The position numbers and the translations under genes were made by a program. From the NCBI GenBank assembly GCA_022818135.1, contig JAFMSR010000019.1, positions 34,354,362-34,418,361 of the forward strand: DNA of 64,000 nt. Direction: 5' to 3'. Positions 1 through 12,400 of the stretch are shown here, piece by piece; position 1 is the first letter of the stretch, and each line of letters starts with the position of its first letter. Under the pieces are notes generated by a model. That model was not told the origin of the DNA and did no database searches. It saw only the letters and a list, made by a program, of their open reading frames with translations. Source of the stretch: Saxidomus purpurata (Eukaryota; Mollusca; Bivalvia; Venerida; Veneridae).

Positions 1-150
1 TGCACACCACCAACACACACACACACACACACACACGCACGCACGCACGCACGCACACACACACAACAGACACACACACACACAATCATGCACACACACA
101 AACATACACCACCAACACACACAAGCATACAAAGCAATACAAATGCAATT
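1..150 (+). repeat. CA-rich composite repeat, partial copy at window edge
   Basis: Carries 'tgcacaccaccaacacac', (CA)n with a GCAC block, 'aatcatgcacacac' and 'aagcatacaaagcaa'. These are pieces of the unit seen in full at 3953-4395. Confidence 0.85.
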
Positions 151-318
151 TTAAAGAACAAACATATAATCATAGAAAAATGCCTTATATTATCACAAAT
201 AATGAAAAAAAGAGACATTCTGTAATTAATCGATATCCACCTGTTAACTGCACAGTAACAACTTTAAATAGGTTACTGAATGTTTTACGGTACTGCAACG
301 CATTTTATAAAAAAGCTG

Positions 319-418
319 ACTGTGTTCCTTTAATTGTTCGTTTTGTCCTCGTGTGTTTGCTTTGTATGCTAGTGTGTGTTGGTAGTGTATGTGTGTGTGT
401 GTGTGTGTGTGTGTACAT

Positions 419-483
<65 letters not shown>

Positions 484-578
484 GTTGTGGTGTGCACTTC
501 TGGGTGCTGTGGGGCTCGTTTTGGGGAGGCTGCGTTTTTGGTACGTGGCTTTCCCTGTTTGATATTATTTTTGTTTTT
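319..578 (-). repeat. CA-rich composite repeat, inverted copy with long TG tract
   Basis: Contains the complement of the unit: 'gttcgttttgtcctcgtgtg', (TG)n from about 390 to 482 broken by 'tacatgattg', then 'tgcacttctgggtgctgtgg' and 'ggctgcgtttttggtacg'. Open frames here are microsatellite translations. Confidence 0.9.
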
Positions 579-775
579 AACCGATAAAGACTTTAATATA
601 TAGCTTAAAACGTTCAGGTTAAGTGAGTATATTTGCAAATATTCCATTATTATGCTTTTGAAGTTATCTAATGTGCCACCAGTTTTAGAGAGTGCCTCTT
701 TAATTTACAAAATAGGCTACAGGACACTTGCAATGTTATTTGTTTGGCATCAGTTATAGAGTCTTTCCCTGTCCG

Positions 776-1070
776 TTTAAAGGGACATACCCCATAACTG
801 ATGTCAAACTAAATAGCCTTCAAAACATGAATAATATAATCTGTGGAAGTATAATTTAACCTAAAGGTTTCAGCTATGTATGCCCTGTTATTATCGATAA
901 CATTAGTGGTTTAAGATATTCGACAGTACCGTAAAAACAAAAATAATATCAAACAGGGAATGCCACGTACCAAAAACGCAGCCTCCCCAAAACGAGCCCC
1001 ACAGCACCCAGAAGTGCACACCACCAACACACACACACGCACGCACGCACGCACACACACACAATCATGT

Positions 1071-1102
<32 letters not shown>

Positions 1103-1575
1103 TACCAACACACACTAGCATACAAAGCAAACACACGAGGACAAAACGAACAATTAAAGGAACACAGTGGGGCACCGCCTTGGAACGGTCAGTGGCAAAA
1201 ACACCACTGGGGAGCTTAAACCGGTTTATGGTGCGCACCCAACCTCACTCTTACCCCCACCATGTTCCAAAGTCACAGGACAGTGTAAAAAAACAAAAAT
1301 AATATCAAACAGGGAACGCCACGTACCAAAAACGCAGCCTCCCCAACCATTCAATAATCTATGTAGAGTAAACTGCTGTTGTTGTATAATAAATAGGTGG
1401 ATGCGATTTATTACAGAAAGCCGCAATATTGATAAATTCTGGTAAAATGAGGCATTTTCGCGATAGGTTCTTCGTTAACATTGTATTTATTTATCATTTT
1501 ACGATCATTGAACACATACTCTATGTTTGGAGAATATATTCTTCTGGATGTAGGAAGTGCCTCTTTAAGCTTGTA
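776..1575. mobile_element. 360-bp MITE-like element split by a CA-composite insertion
   Basis: The left half (776-935, 'aaagggacataccccataac' to 'cagtaccgtaaa') and right half (from about 1345, 'ccattcaataatctatg' to 'aagtgcctctttaag') together match the uninterrupted copy at 20254-20616. The material between (936-1345) is CA-composite repeat. This shows a nested insertion at the 'cagtaccgtaaa' junction. Confidence 0.75.
936..1345 (+). repeat. CA-rich composite repeat copy nested in the MITE
   Basis: Runs 'caaaaataatatcaaacagg', 'cacagcacccagaagtgcac', a CA/GCAC tract, 'cgaggacaaaacgaacaatt', 'cagtggggcaccgccttgg', 'ccatgttccaaagtcacagg', and then a second partial start of the unit (1287-1345). 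Confidence 0.85.
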
Positions 1576-1633
1576 TATGCAAAACACTACGCGTCTTAAT
1601 GTATGACCTAATTCCTCCTTTTCTGCAGGATTT

Positions 1634-2240
1634 ATGCTTCAAAAAAAAAAAACACCACCAACACACACACACACACACGCACACACACACACGCACACAC
1701 ACAACACACACACACACACAATCATGTACACACACACACACATACACTACCAACACACACTAGCATACAAAGCAAACACACGAGGACAGCACGAACAATT
1801 AAAGGAACACAGTGGGGCACCGCCTTGGAACGGTCAGTGGCAAAAACACCACTGGGGAGCTTAAACCGGTTAATTGTGCGCACCCAACCTCACTCTTACC
1901 CCCGCCATGTTCCAAAGTCACAGGACAGTGTAAACCATTCAATAATCTATGTAGAGTAAACTGCTGTTGTTGTATAATAAATAGGTGGATGCGATTTATT
2001 ACAGAAAGCCGCAATATTGATAAATTCTGGTAAAATGAGGCATTTTCGCGATAGGTTCTTCGTTAACATTGTATTTATTTATCATTTTACGATCATTGAG
2101 CACATACTCTATGTTTGGAGAATATATTCTTCTGGATGTAGGAAGTGCCTCTTTAAGCTTGTATATGCAAAACACTACGCGTTTTAATGTATGACCTAAT
2201 TCCTCCTTTTCTGCAGGATTTATGCTTCCAAAAAAAAAAA
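1634..2240 (+). repeat. Tandem duplication of CA-composite plus MITE right half
   Basis: The block at about 1347-1650 (MITE right half and the following 'ctgcaggatttatgcttc') is repeated nearly identically at about 1933-2240, offset about 587 bp, with a CA-composite copy (1634-1936) between. It arose by local tandem duplication. Confidence 0.85.
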
Positions 2241-2261
2241 AAAAAAAAAATATATATAAAA

Positions 2262-2338
2262 TATAAAAATATCATACAGGGAATGCCACGTACCAAAAAC
2301 GCAGCCTCCCCAAAACGAGCCCCACAGCACCCAGAAGT

Positions 2339-2375
<37 letters not shown>

Positions 2376-2690
2376 CACATACACAACACACACACACACA
2401 CAATCATGTACACACACAAACATACACTACCAACACACACTAGGATACAAAGCAAACACACGAGGACAAAACGAACAATTAAAGGAACACAGTGGGGCAC
2501 CGCCTTGGAACGGTCAGTGGCAAAAACACCACTGGGGAGCTTAAACCGGTTTATGGTCCGCACCCAACCTCCTCTTACCCCACCATGTTCCAAAGTCACA
2601 GGACAGTGTAAATAAAAGTAATCCCTGCTAGGTGAATCTCTAACACACGCAATGGAAACAAAAGGCATGGTATGTAAAACACAAAAATGC
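2262..2690 (+). repeat. CA-rich composite repeat copy
   Basis: An almost full unit. It ends with the tail 'aaagtaatccctgctaggtg', 'aatctctaacacacgcaatg', 'gaaacaaaaggcatggtatg' shared only with the 3953-4395 copy. Confidence 0.9.
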
Positions 2691-2994
2691 TCCAAACATT
2701 GTATCAGTGTATACGAGTATATTGTATTGAAACGCTAAAAGAAAATAGAACATACGATAGCAAAACAAACTGTGTAGACATTCCAGTGTACATAGCTATT
2801 GAAACCAGCTACAGATTAACAGAAGACAACGTGTGCATAATAATCTCTAAGACAAAGTCTTTTAAATACCCCACGTATATATAACGTTATGAATGTAAAC
2901 GTCAATTTACAACATGCATGTAACTTACATTCTGTTATCTGTCTGAGATTGCTTATTGCATACATCAGACGTTTGATGTGACCTGAAAAATACA

Positions 2995-3066
2995 CAAATG
3001 GTACACTTTGAGCAAATGGTACACTTTGAACAAATGGTACACTTTGAACAAATGGTACACTCTGAA
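2995..3066. repeat. 18-bp tandem repeat, four copies
   Basis: Four near-identical copies of 'aaatggtacactttgaac'. They lie just past the last recognised chitin synthase exon. No function is evident. Confidence 0.9.
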
Positions 3067-3233
3067 GGGAATCATTCTCATAAGATTACATTGTAATATT
3101 TATGTCATGTAGATCTACATACATGAATAAAGAAATTTTCATTTTGTTCGAATTTCTTAAATACTATTTATATAAAAAATCTTAAATATAGAAATCTAAA
3201 GAAGTTAAATCGTGAAATCGTTTAAATCCGTTC

Positions 3234-3410
3234 TTATAAACATTTAGCTTTAACTTTACCAGGTTTCGTTATTTTGAGCTCTTTTTCTATTTCGTGCCTG
3301 CTGTATGCTTTCAAAACCTCCATGTCCTTTGGCGTATGAATCTGTTCATCTATGAAATTCTGCCTGTACTGCTTTAACCCAACTTTCTTCAACCAGTCCT
3401 CGAGCGATTT
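3234..3410 (-). CDS. CHS: Chitin synthase exon 23 (second SAM domain)
   Basis: KSLEDWLKKVGLKQYRQNFI followed by DEQIHTPKDMEVL and a charged end (KELKITKPGK). This is a second SAM domain: W(L)..(V/I)GL.QY...F. The acceptor is ctgattattag. Two ends are possible. Read-through reaches a TAA at 3236-3234 after ITKPGKVKAKCL, leaving helix 5 short; or the exon splices at 3260 (CCTG|gtaaag, phase 1) to a further exon not found here. No AATAAA was seen within 200 bp after the stop, which leans to a missing last exon. Confidence 0.88.
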   Translation of the reverse strand, partial: KSLEDWLKKVGLKQYRQNFIDEQIHTPKDMEVLKAYSRHEIEKELKITKPGKVKAKCL

Positions 3411-6400
3411 CTAATAATCAGAGATCAATTTATTAACTGCGTGACAAATCAGAAAAAATGATCGAAGAAACCAGTTCAACAAGCACATTCGTCGAATTGG
3501 GACACACTGTTGTACTTTTGTTGTAGCATTGTTTTGGATAAGGTTATAACATCATTTGTGAAATATTTAATTCAGTTGTAGCTACTGGATTTCAGGAGAA
3601 GACTATATGAATATCAGGTAAAACAACGTGTATAAACGAAACAGTCCCAAACTCTGTGTTATTTTTGTTTGTGCTAAAATGAGACTTTTCACGATCTAAG
3701 AACGTTGTTCTTTAACATATTTTTATGTTTCAGTTTACGTTCATTGAACACCTTATTTATGTTTGGAGAAAATAATCTGCTACATGTAGGAAGTGCCTCT
3801 TTAATAAGAAATTTTCAATCATTAAAATGAATGTTATTACAAATGGAATCATTCCATAGATGAATTCCGGTGAGAGACATTCGTAACTTAGTTTTAACAT
3901 GTTTCTGTTAAGTTGTGTCAATTGAAGAGTGAGGTTAGTAAGCTCCTGTTTGACCAAAAAAACAAAAATAATATCAAACAGGGAATGCCACGTACCAAAA
4001 ACGCAGCCTCCCCAAAACGAGCCCCACAGCACCCAGAAGTGCACACCACCAACACACACACACACGCACACGCACACACACACACACACAACACACACAC
4101 ACAATCATGTACACACACAAACATACACTACCAACACACACAAGCATACAAAGCAAACACACGAGGACAAAACGAACAATTAACGGAACACAGTGGGGCA
4201 CCGCCTTGGAACGGTCAGTGGCAAAAACACCACTGGGGAGCTTAAACCGGTTTATGGTGCGCACCCAACCTCACTCTTACCCCCACCATGTTCCAAAGTC
4301 ACAGGACAGTGTAAATAAAAGTAATCCCTGCTAGGTGAATCTCTAACACACGCAATGGAAACAAAAGGCATGGTATGTAAAACACAAAAATGCTCGTGTA
4401 TAAATATATAAAAAGCAAACCTTGAGAACCAAAACACGTATGTACTCAATGCATTTGCAGAAGGCAGAGCACCAAGAGAAACACCCTTAAGGGCCCGACG
4501 AAACAGGCCAGAGGACAGAAATCAAAACAGTTTCGTCCCAGTGGGATTTAAAAACTGCCCATCACAGAGTCCTCCCCTCTTCCGTCAGACACAATCAAAG
4601 AGGGAAGCATAGCGTCCAACTGTAAACGGGTTGAACACCAAACATGCGGTGTGTCTCAAAACAGTAGGGTCGTAACCTCTTTTAACAAAACGTTTTATAA
4701 TTTTAGCAAATACAGTTGGAAAATTGCCATGACCCAAAATCTTACGAAGTTTGTAAACCACATCCCCATAAAAATCGGGTTTTGAAATACCTTCTCGCAG
4801 AAGAGTCTTTAGATTACTATTGAATTTCAAAACCAAATCAGAATTACGATAGTAAAATTTATCAAAAATATTTACGCAATTTGTAATAACGGTAGCCCGT
4901 TGAAGAAGTTTATTTGTAATATATTGATTACGTTCATTGAAATCCTCAACATGACTACACGCTCTGGCAAACCGAATTAACTGAGAAATGTATACCCCAT
5001 AAGATGTAGCATGAGGTACATCCCCATCCAAACCTCTCCACCCCAACCCCATTACTACTATTTTGGTTAACTGACTTCTCAAAGATTGTCGTTACCAAGA
5101 TTTAAAATGTATCTGCGCAGTCTGAACATGTTTGCTATTCAGAGTGTAAATTCATTTCATTCGAATTTTTACAAGGTCAGGTTTAAAGGTGCTCCCTCTC
5201 AGATCTTGATAAAAATATCTTCAAACTGTACGGAAATAACGTATTTTAGAACATATGGTCATGTAAAAAGGCCTCAGTATAGATTTATGCCACGAAAATC
5301 TCTAAATTAAAAAAAAAATACGCAACCAAATTCAAAAGCTTTGCAAACGTATATAAAAAAACAGTGTAACGGTGCCGTGTAACCGACATATTCAATCGAT
5401 TTCTGCACATTCCTACCTTGATTTTTGCTTATAATTTGATTCTAGCCGTTAGATTTATATTTATGTATCATTATGTCAATTTTGAAAACAAAATTCAACG
5501 GCAACTGAGAGCGAGCAGCTTTAAAAAAATAAAGCACAGTATTTACCGGAACCTCTGCCTGTATTTCATAGTCTGGTAGCTGTTTAATCTTCTCCATGAG
5601 AGACGCCGTCTTTCCCTTTGCTAACACAAAATGATGCAGCATTTAGAGAGATAATTTTCTTTCCAGGATATCATTTAACTAGTTGACTCTAAGTCAACAT
5701 AAACTGGAAACTTTATTCAAACATCTATTATTTTCATTGCATTGCCAGTAAAAAAAACCTAACTAGAACTATCACCGAAGGTGATAAACACCCCTGAATA
5801 TCGCACTGACGCAGTATATAAAATGTATGTAACGTGCGATGCTTTGTACGTGGTAAAAGAACTTTACGCAGAGAGTGTATATAGACTATATCAATATTTG
5901 ATGTGGTTTATTATATGATATATCACAGTTCTACTTATTGAACAAATAAATGAAACAATTATTTAAGGATAATGATAATATGTAAATATAGAAAAAAACT
6001 ATATTTGTAATGAAATTGGAGTATTTGATTAGATAAGAAAATATGTCAAACTGCAAAGGAATATATCTTGCTTTTTTCAATAAAATAGGATCATTTCATT
6101 GAATTGTCGTTAGAAAGTGGGTTAAACTGTAAATTTAAATATAACAATAAGATAAAAAAAATTGTTTTCCAGTGTCTATTTAACGGTGCCCATGAAATGA
6201 CATGCGATACATTTATATTTCGTAATTACGAAATACATTTCGTAAAACAAAATTGTTTTCGTAAAAACCATTTAACGTTCTGTATAATTGATATAACATT
6301 TCGTAATTACGAAATTATAAAATGTATCACATGTCACTTCACGGGCACTGTACTATACCATGTTTACGGAATATTATATAGGTTAATTTTCTCTGAAAAC

Positions 6401-9400
6401 TAGAGATACTTACTTTTGACTCCAATGTCTTTCAACTCTTCTTCTGTCATTCCGGAAATCAGCATTGTATTTTCATATCCATTATTAATGAATTTCTGAG
6501 CGAACTGTTGCTAAAGTACCACAATGTGAAACAGCAAAACATACCAAAGTAATAATATATTTACCTCAGAAGAGATAAACTCGTAGAAATGTTTTGTTAT
6601 CATATTTCATACAAAAGCATATAAATCCATTTAACAGTTATATTTCTATTGCAAACGTGGAATATTTTAGCCAAACAATTGATATACCATCTATTTTGTG
6701 AGGTAACTTTTCCCTTTTCACTAATTTGTCGAATAAAAAGTTGTTTCGAAGCATTCATTGTGTAAAGCACCTCCCTTAAAGTTAATTCCGAGGGTGCTTA
6801 ACTTTATCTATCAAACCTTCAATACTATATTAATTTTTAGAGCTTAGCATACGTTATAGGCGACTTCGTTTATTCCTTTTTTTTGCTGGCAATTTTCGGA
6901 ACTGACATTTCTTGTACATAAATGAAGATTATTTCAGCAAATACGGACACATACTAAAATATGTCATGAAAATCTTCGCCTATCTATTTCGGCTATAAAA
7001 GTTCTTCCATAGGCACGTTGAGAGACGTGCCGGGGTCACAGCTTTTGTTTCAGTTTAACTGACCAACGCCTCTGCTGCCGGTCGGACCTTAGTAGTATCA
7101 ATATAAGAATAAGAATTTCGAGGATAAATCCCATCTTTATATATGATATGCATGATTGTGATTGTGTCAATATGGAAATATTGAACTTGCATATATTACA
7201 AATGTAAGTTACTTGCTAGAAATGTTCTATAAAATAATTTGATTCAACTATCCTGATGACCGTATCAGAGAGCATTAACCTTCAAGATGTAACACCCGTG
7301 CTATTATGTCCAAAATTATTTAAATTCAAAACATGTTTTAGTTCTCGTGTGAGCTTACAGGGCCATTATTTCTTTCTTGTTATGTTCATGCATGCTACCG
7401 ATGCAGCTAAACAAGTCGGTAGCTTTTAAAGTAATTTTGACACGGAAGCGAGATAATCTATTACTTCTTGAATAAAACTTCAAGCTGCTTGCTCTCAGTT
7501 ACCGTTATTTTTTTTTAATTGACATGCGTATACATCAATATAAAACTAAATGCTAGAATCAAAACATAAAACAAAATCTAGGTAGGAATTTGCAGAAATC
7601 GATTGAAAATGTCGGTTGCACTGCACCGCTACACTGTATGTTTATACTGAAATTTCAAAAGCGTTTGCACAGCTTTTGAATTTTGTAGCGCATTTGTTTT
7701 TAATTTAGAGATATAGGTGACAGAAATTTATACTGAAGCCTTTTAATATGACCATATGTTCTTAAATACGTTATTTACATAGAGTTTGAAGAACTTTATT
7801 TTTTAATCGAAATCTGAGAGCGAGCAGCTTTAAGACTCTTACCATGTCGTTTCTCAACCAGCGTTCTACTCTTTGTATCGAAGTATCATCTTGATCATTT
7901 TCTCTGCTATCGGCTTCATCTTGTTGTTCACCAACTGGAAGTTAGATTAATTGTCACAATGTGCACATTCATATGAAAGTTTAAGGACAGGGTAAGAGCT
8001 GCACTTCTAGACAGAATGGAGTAGTTGTTCTACGCACTGAGAAGAATAGTAAGTTTAACTATGACAAAGTCCGAGGCTATATCCTATAGGTTGAAATTAA
8101 TATATTTTGCGTGACACCTTACTATTCCTTGTCCTTCTTCATGACATTCCTTTTGAAACAAAATGACCGTAATTTACCAACGATTGAGAAAATTGCCGAT
8201 GTTTAACATGTCGCTTTTTTGCAATCCTTTTCAAATAATTCCCGAAAACTGAACTTGTTAACTCAAGCAATGTTCTTTCATCTCAATTTGTTAGAACTTC
8301 TCTTTTGCAGTCGTAATTTAAATGAAATACATTTACATATTATATAGAACAATATGAATAACTTGACCGTTGTATACATAATAAGGCAGTCTTAAAGCAA
8401 ATACGGGCGGACGGGGACCATTTTTAAATCCACCTCCCGCTACCCGACGGGGAATAATAAACCATTAAAAAGACAAGCAAACACGCCACCATTTGAGTGT
8501 GATACCATCACTTTGGTTGACCGTATTTAGAAAGTTGAATTAATATACCGTTTTATTTTATGCTTTTCAGTGAAATACTGAAATATATCGGTGAAATAAA
8601 ATTGGTATTTCACTGTTCCAAAGCAGTGAAAATATCATTTTTATTTTCACTATTTTTGCCGAACTATTTTTAACCACATTTAAGACAAAAGTCCCATAAT
8701 TTCAGACCCAGAATCTCCAGCTCGTCCTCCATACAGTATCAGACACATGATTGACAGTGAGTAATTAATTACGCTAAAATACCTAGCTATATCCAATTTC
8801 TCACCAATGAGTTTCTTATTTCCCCTCATTTTCTGGTGATAGAACATTACACAAACTCGAAAAATGACTGTAAAATTTTTGTTTTTGTAATAAATATAGT
8901 AGTGTTGGTATTCATTTTCTAAGTTCGATCATTTTCTATCATTAGATTCAAAATTTGAGAAAAAGTTTATTTTCACCATCATCCAATTTTCATCATGGTC
9001 TGAACCCTTATATGTCACCTATAAAAAGTGGAAAACTACCTCTACAATCGCTCATTATTCACAAATGCATTTAAATTGTGACAAATTTTGCACTTGGTCA
9101 GCCCTGGACAGAGCAATTTTTAATGAATGAACAGCTGATTGAGTATTTCGGTGTGACGGAGTGCAGACTTATTTCATAAAAATCAATTTAGGCCCATATC
9201 TAATAAAGTGATGTTTCATTTTCGTTGTATGATAAAGAAAGTATGACTTCTGAAATACTTTTTTTGTTGCGTTTTCAGTAATGATGGTAGTAATCATTGT
9301 GGGGTGCTCCATGGGGAATAAAAAATACTATAATTCCAAATGTAACTGAATACTTTGCCAAAAAGCATAAAACTCGTGAACGCCAAACAAATGACATTTT

Positions 9401-12400
9401 CACTTGTGGCTGCGCCACTCGTGAAAATATCAATATTTAGTGTTCACTTGTGAAATAAAATCGATATTTCACTGAAACAAACACCTGTTCGAGGTCAAAC
9501 ACAATATTACAGAATAGTTGCATGTCTTCTTGTGTATTTACATGGTTTTGTTGAGTGGTGTTGTGACCAAGGTTTAATAATTAAAGCTGCTCGCCCTCAG
9601 AGTTTTGGCAAAACATTGAGACCATTCGAACTGTCTAAAATTAACTTACTAGTACAAAAATGTATTTAGAACGAAGCATCAAATAAAAAAGTTCTAGTGT
9701 AAATTCTGTAATTCAAAGTATTTTTCTTTATTATCAAACAACACCCTACGGAATCATAATTAATTCCAGACGCCTTTGCTGTGTTGATTTCCATTTGTGT
9801 TACATGTATTGATTCTTGCATTAACTTTTATATTTTATGTTTCGACAAATTCAAATTTTTCCTCCTGAAACTGATGAACAGGCAGCTTTAATTTATAAAC
9901 AAACGCTAATTTTATATTGATATAAACGCTCACTTTCTCTGGATGAACGTTGGTAAATGACCTCTGTTATAGTATTATGATGATTTAGATCGATGCTCAA
10001 TGACCTAAAAAGAAATAAACATTTAGTTAAAGGAGCCCTCCCTACATCTATTATTATATTCTCCAAACATAAATAATAATAGTAAAATGACAAATAAATA
10101 CAATCTAGGACCAATATCAATTAAATTCCGCTTATAACGAACTACTCTGGTCCTTATATCCGGAGGTCGTTTTATACGTATACCGAACAAATTCCTTTTA
10201 TGCGATATATATATATACCGACCTAAAATATATAACGAACAATACTTTTGAAGTCAAATGTAATAAAATTTGTACCATCAATTATGTTCTTTTTTTATTT
10301 ATCTACCTACTATGAAAGAATCATAAAGTTATTTACATGTAACTTATTCTTCGTTCAATTTTAAAACGTATTATGCCAAGCGACTATCAAAACAACCAAC
10401 CCATACACATCTAATACAATGTTTATAATAATTATACGTTGAAACAATACATTGTATTTGCATTCATTTGGTTTTATTTGATATCATGATTAACATAAGT
10501 AATATTATGCCATATTCCTCGGCTTTTATAGAAAGGCAGACCATATACCGAACACAGTCGAACATTGAGTGGCAACACCAATATTCATCATCATCCCGCA
10601 ACATAAAATAACATAAAACAACAAAAAACCTTAATTTGCCTGTCTGTGAGCCTGAACTATTGAATAGCCCTTGACTAACAGGTAAGATATCTGGGCCTTC
10701 AGACATAGATGTAGTCCTTGAATAGATTGTGTTTTGTATGTCTTCTGTTTGAATCGAAATTGATTTGGTTTCGCTTGGCTTATGAAGGCAGCGGCTGGAA
10801 TGTAGAGTAAAATTAAGGACTCGGCAATAAGTGAAGTAATTCTAAATACGGCTCAAGCTGAACTATGTTAACTTAAAGAACTCCTTCACGCAACCACTCT
10901 CTACCTACACTAACGCAAACCCTGTCTTCTTAACACATACGCACATCCTTTAAACTTAAAATACAGTAATTCCCTTTCAACTTTATACACATCCACTTTC
11001 CTTTGTACATACATGCACCCCCTCACATCTAAACACACTCGCGCCTCCTCTCAAATGAAAACACAAGCACCCCATGTCCTATGTACAAACATGCAATCCC
11101 TCTAAAGTTAACACACCCGCAACCCCTCTCATATGAACACACTCGCACCCTTTTCAACACACACGCACCCCCTCTTACAAATGAACGCACACCCACCCCT
11201 CTCAAATTCACACACACGCACCCCCTCTCAAATTAACACACACGCACCCCTTTCCTTTGTGTAGCATGCACCCCTCACAATTTAACACACACGCACCTCT
11301 TCTCAAATGAACACACAAGCACTCCACTTCTTATGTACAAACATGCCATCCCTCTAAAATAAACACACACACAACCCCTCTCAAATGAACTCCCTTGCCT
11401 CTCTTCTCAAATTAACATGTCGTGGGGTAAATTAAAATGAAATCAGATATACTGTGGTTTTGATTGTTTAATTTCATTCCCCTTTCTAATAAGCACACAT
11501 GCGTTATCCTCTCCAATGAACAGACATGCTCCCCCTTTCACCTTAACTCAAAGGAGCACAGTCTCAATTAAACACTTATACTACCCCTCTCAAAGGAATA
11601 TACACTGTTCCCTCTCAAATCAACAAGTTATATGACAAAGAATATATCTGGATGCAGTTTATTCGGATTTGAATCGTATATTTTGTCAAATACATTTGTA
11701 TTAAGAGTACAACATTTAAGGTCCACTACTAAGCGAAAATTAAGAGAGAGTTATTTCAATGGCAAGTACATTACCTTATGCAAGACACTAAATAATGAAG
11801 ATTGCCAGGTTAAAATTTACAGAAAGTGTTTGGAACACGAAGAAAAGTATGTGTATTATTTTGAAATTTCAGTAATTTGACAAAATGACCACCCAGGTCT
11901 TTTCAACTTTCTTTATAATGCATAGAAAAATAATTGTATATGTACTGTGGTTTATTTAGAATTTCTACGTGCCAACTGTCATTTTTTATTAAAGATAACT
12001 TATTTCTGTGTGTTTTTAAAGCATATTTGAATTTTCGCTTTCCTTAGTATTGGACCTTTAATAGTTAAAACAATGCTAGAAACTCTTATCGCAATATTTT
12101 CTAAACGGCAACTTTTTCAAGAGACAATGATTCCATTATTTACCGCTAAGTTAACTCAAGATTTAAAATAGCAACAACAATTAATAAAGACTTCTTAGTG
12201 ATAAAATAGTGATTACAAGAAACTATTCAATAATTTAAGGTGTCAAATTTTTCTGTAAGTTGACAAACTCACATATATTTGTAAACTTACAAGAAAACAG
12301 ATTTAACGGCCCTTTTAAGTTTATTTTGCCAGCTTCGATGTTGAGAAAGGACCGAATGCGTCTTCACCTCACGGGTTCCTGTTTAGAAATCAAAAGCTAA

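Noticed and set aside
2153..2695. 180-codon open frame through the CA/TG repeat
   Set aside because: It is mostly Cys-Val or Thr-His microsatellite translation and spans two unrelated repeat types.
11029..11217. Small minus-strand ORF rich in Cys, Val and Arg
   Set aside because: Product of the C-rich minisatellite in a chitin synthase intron.
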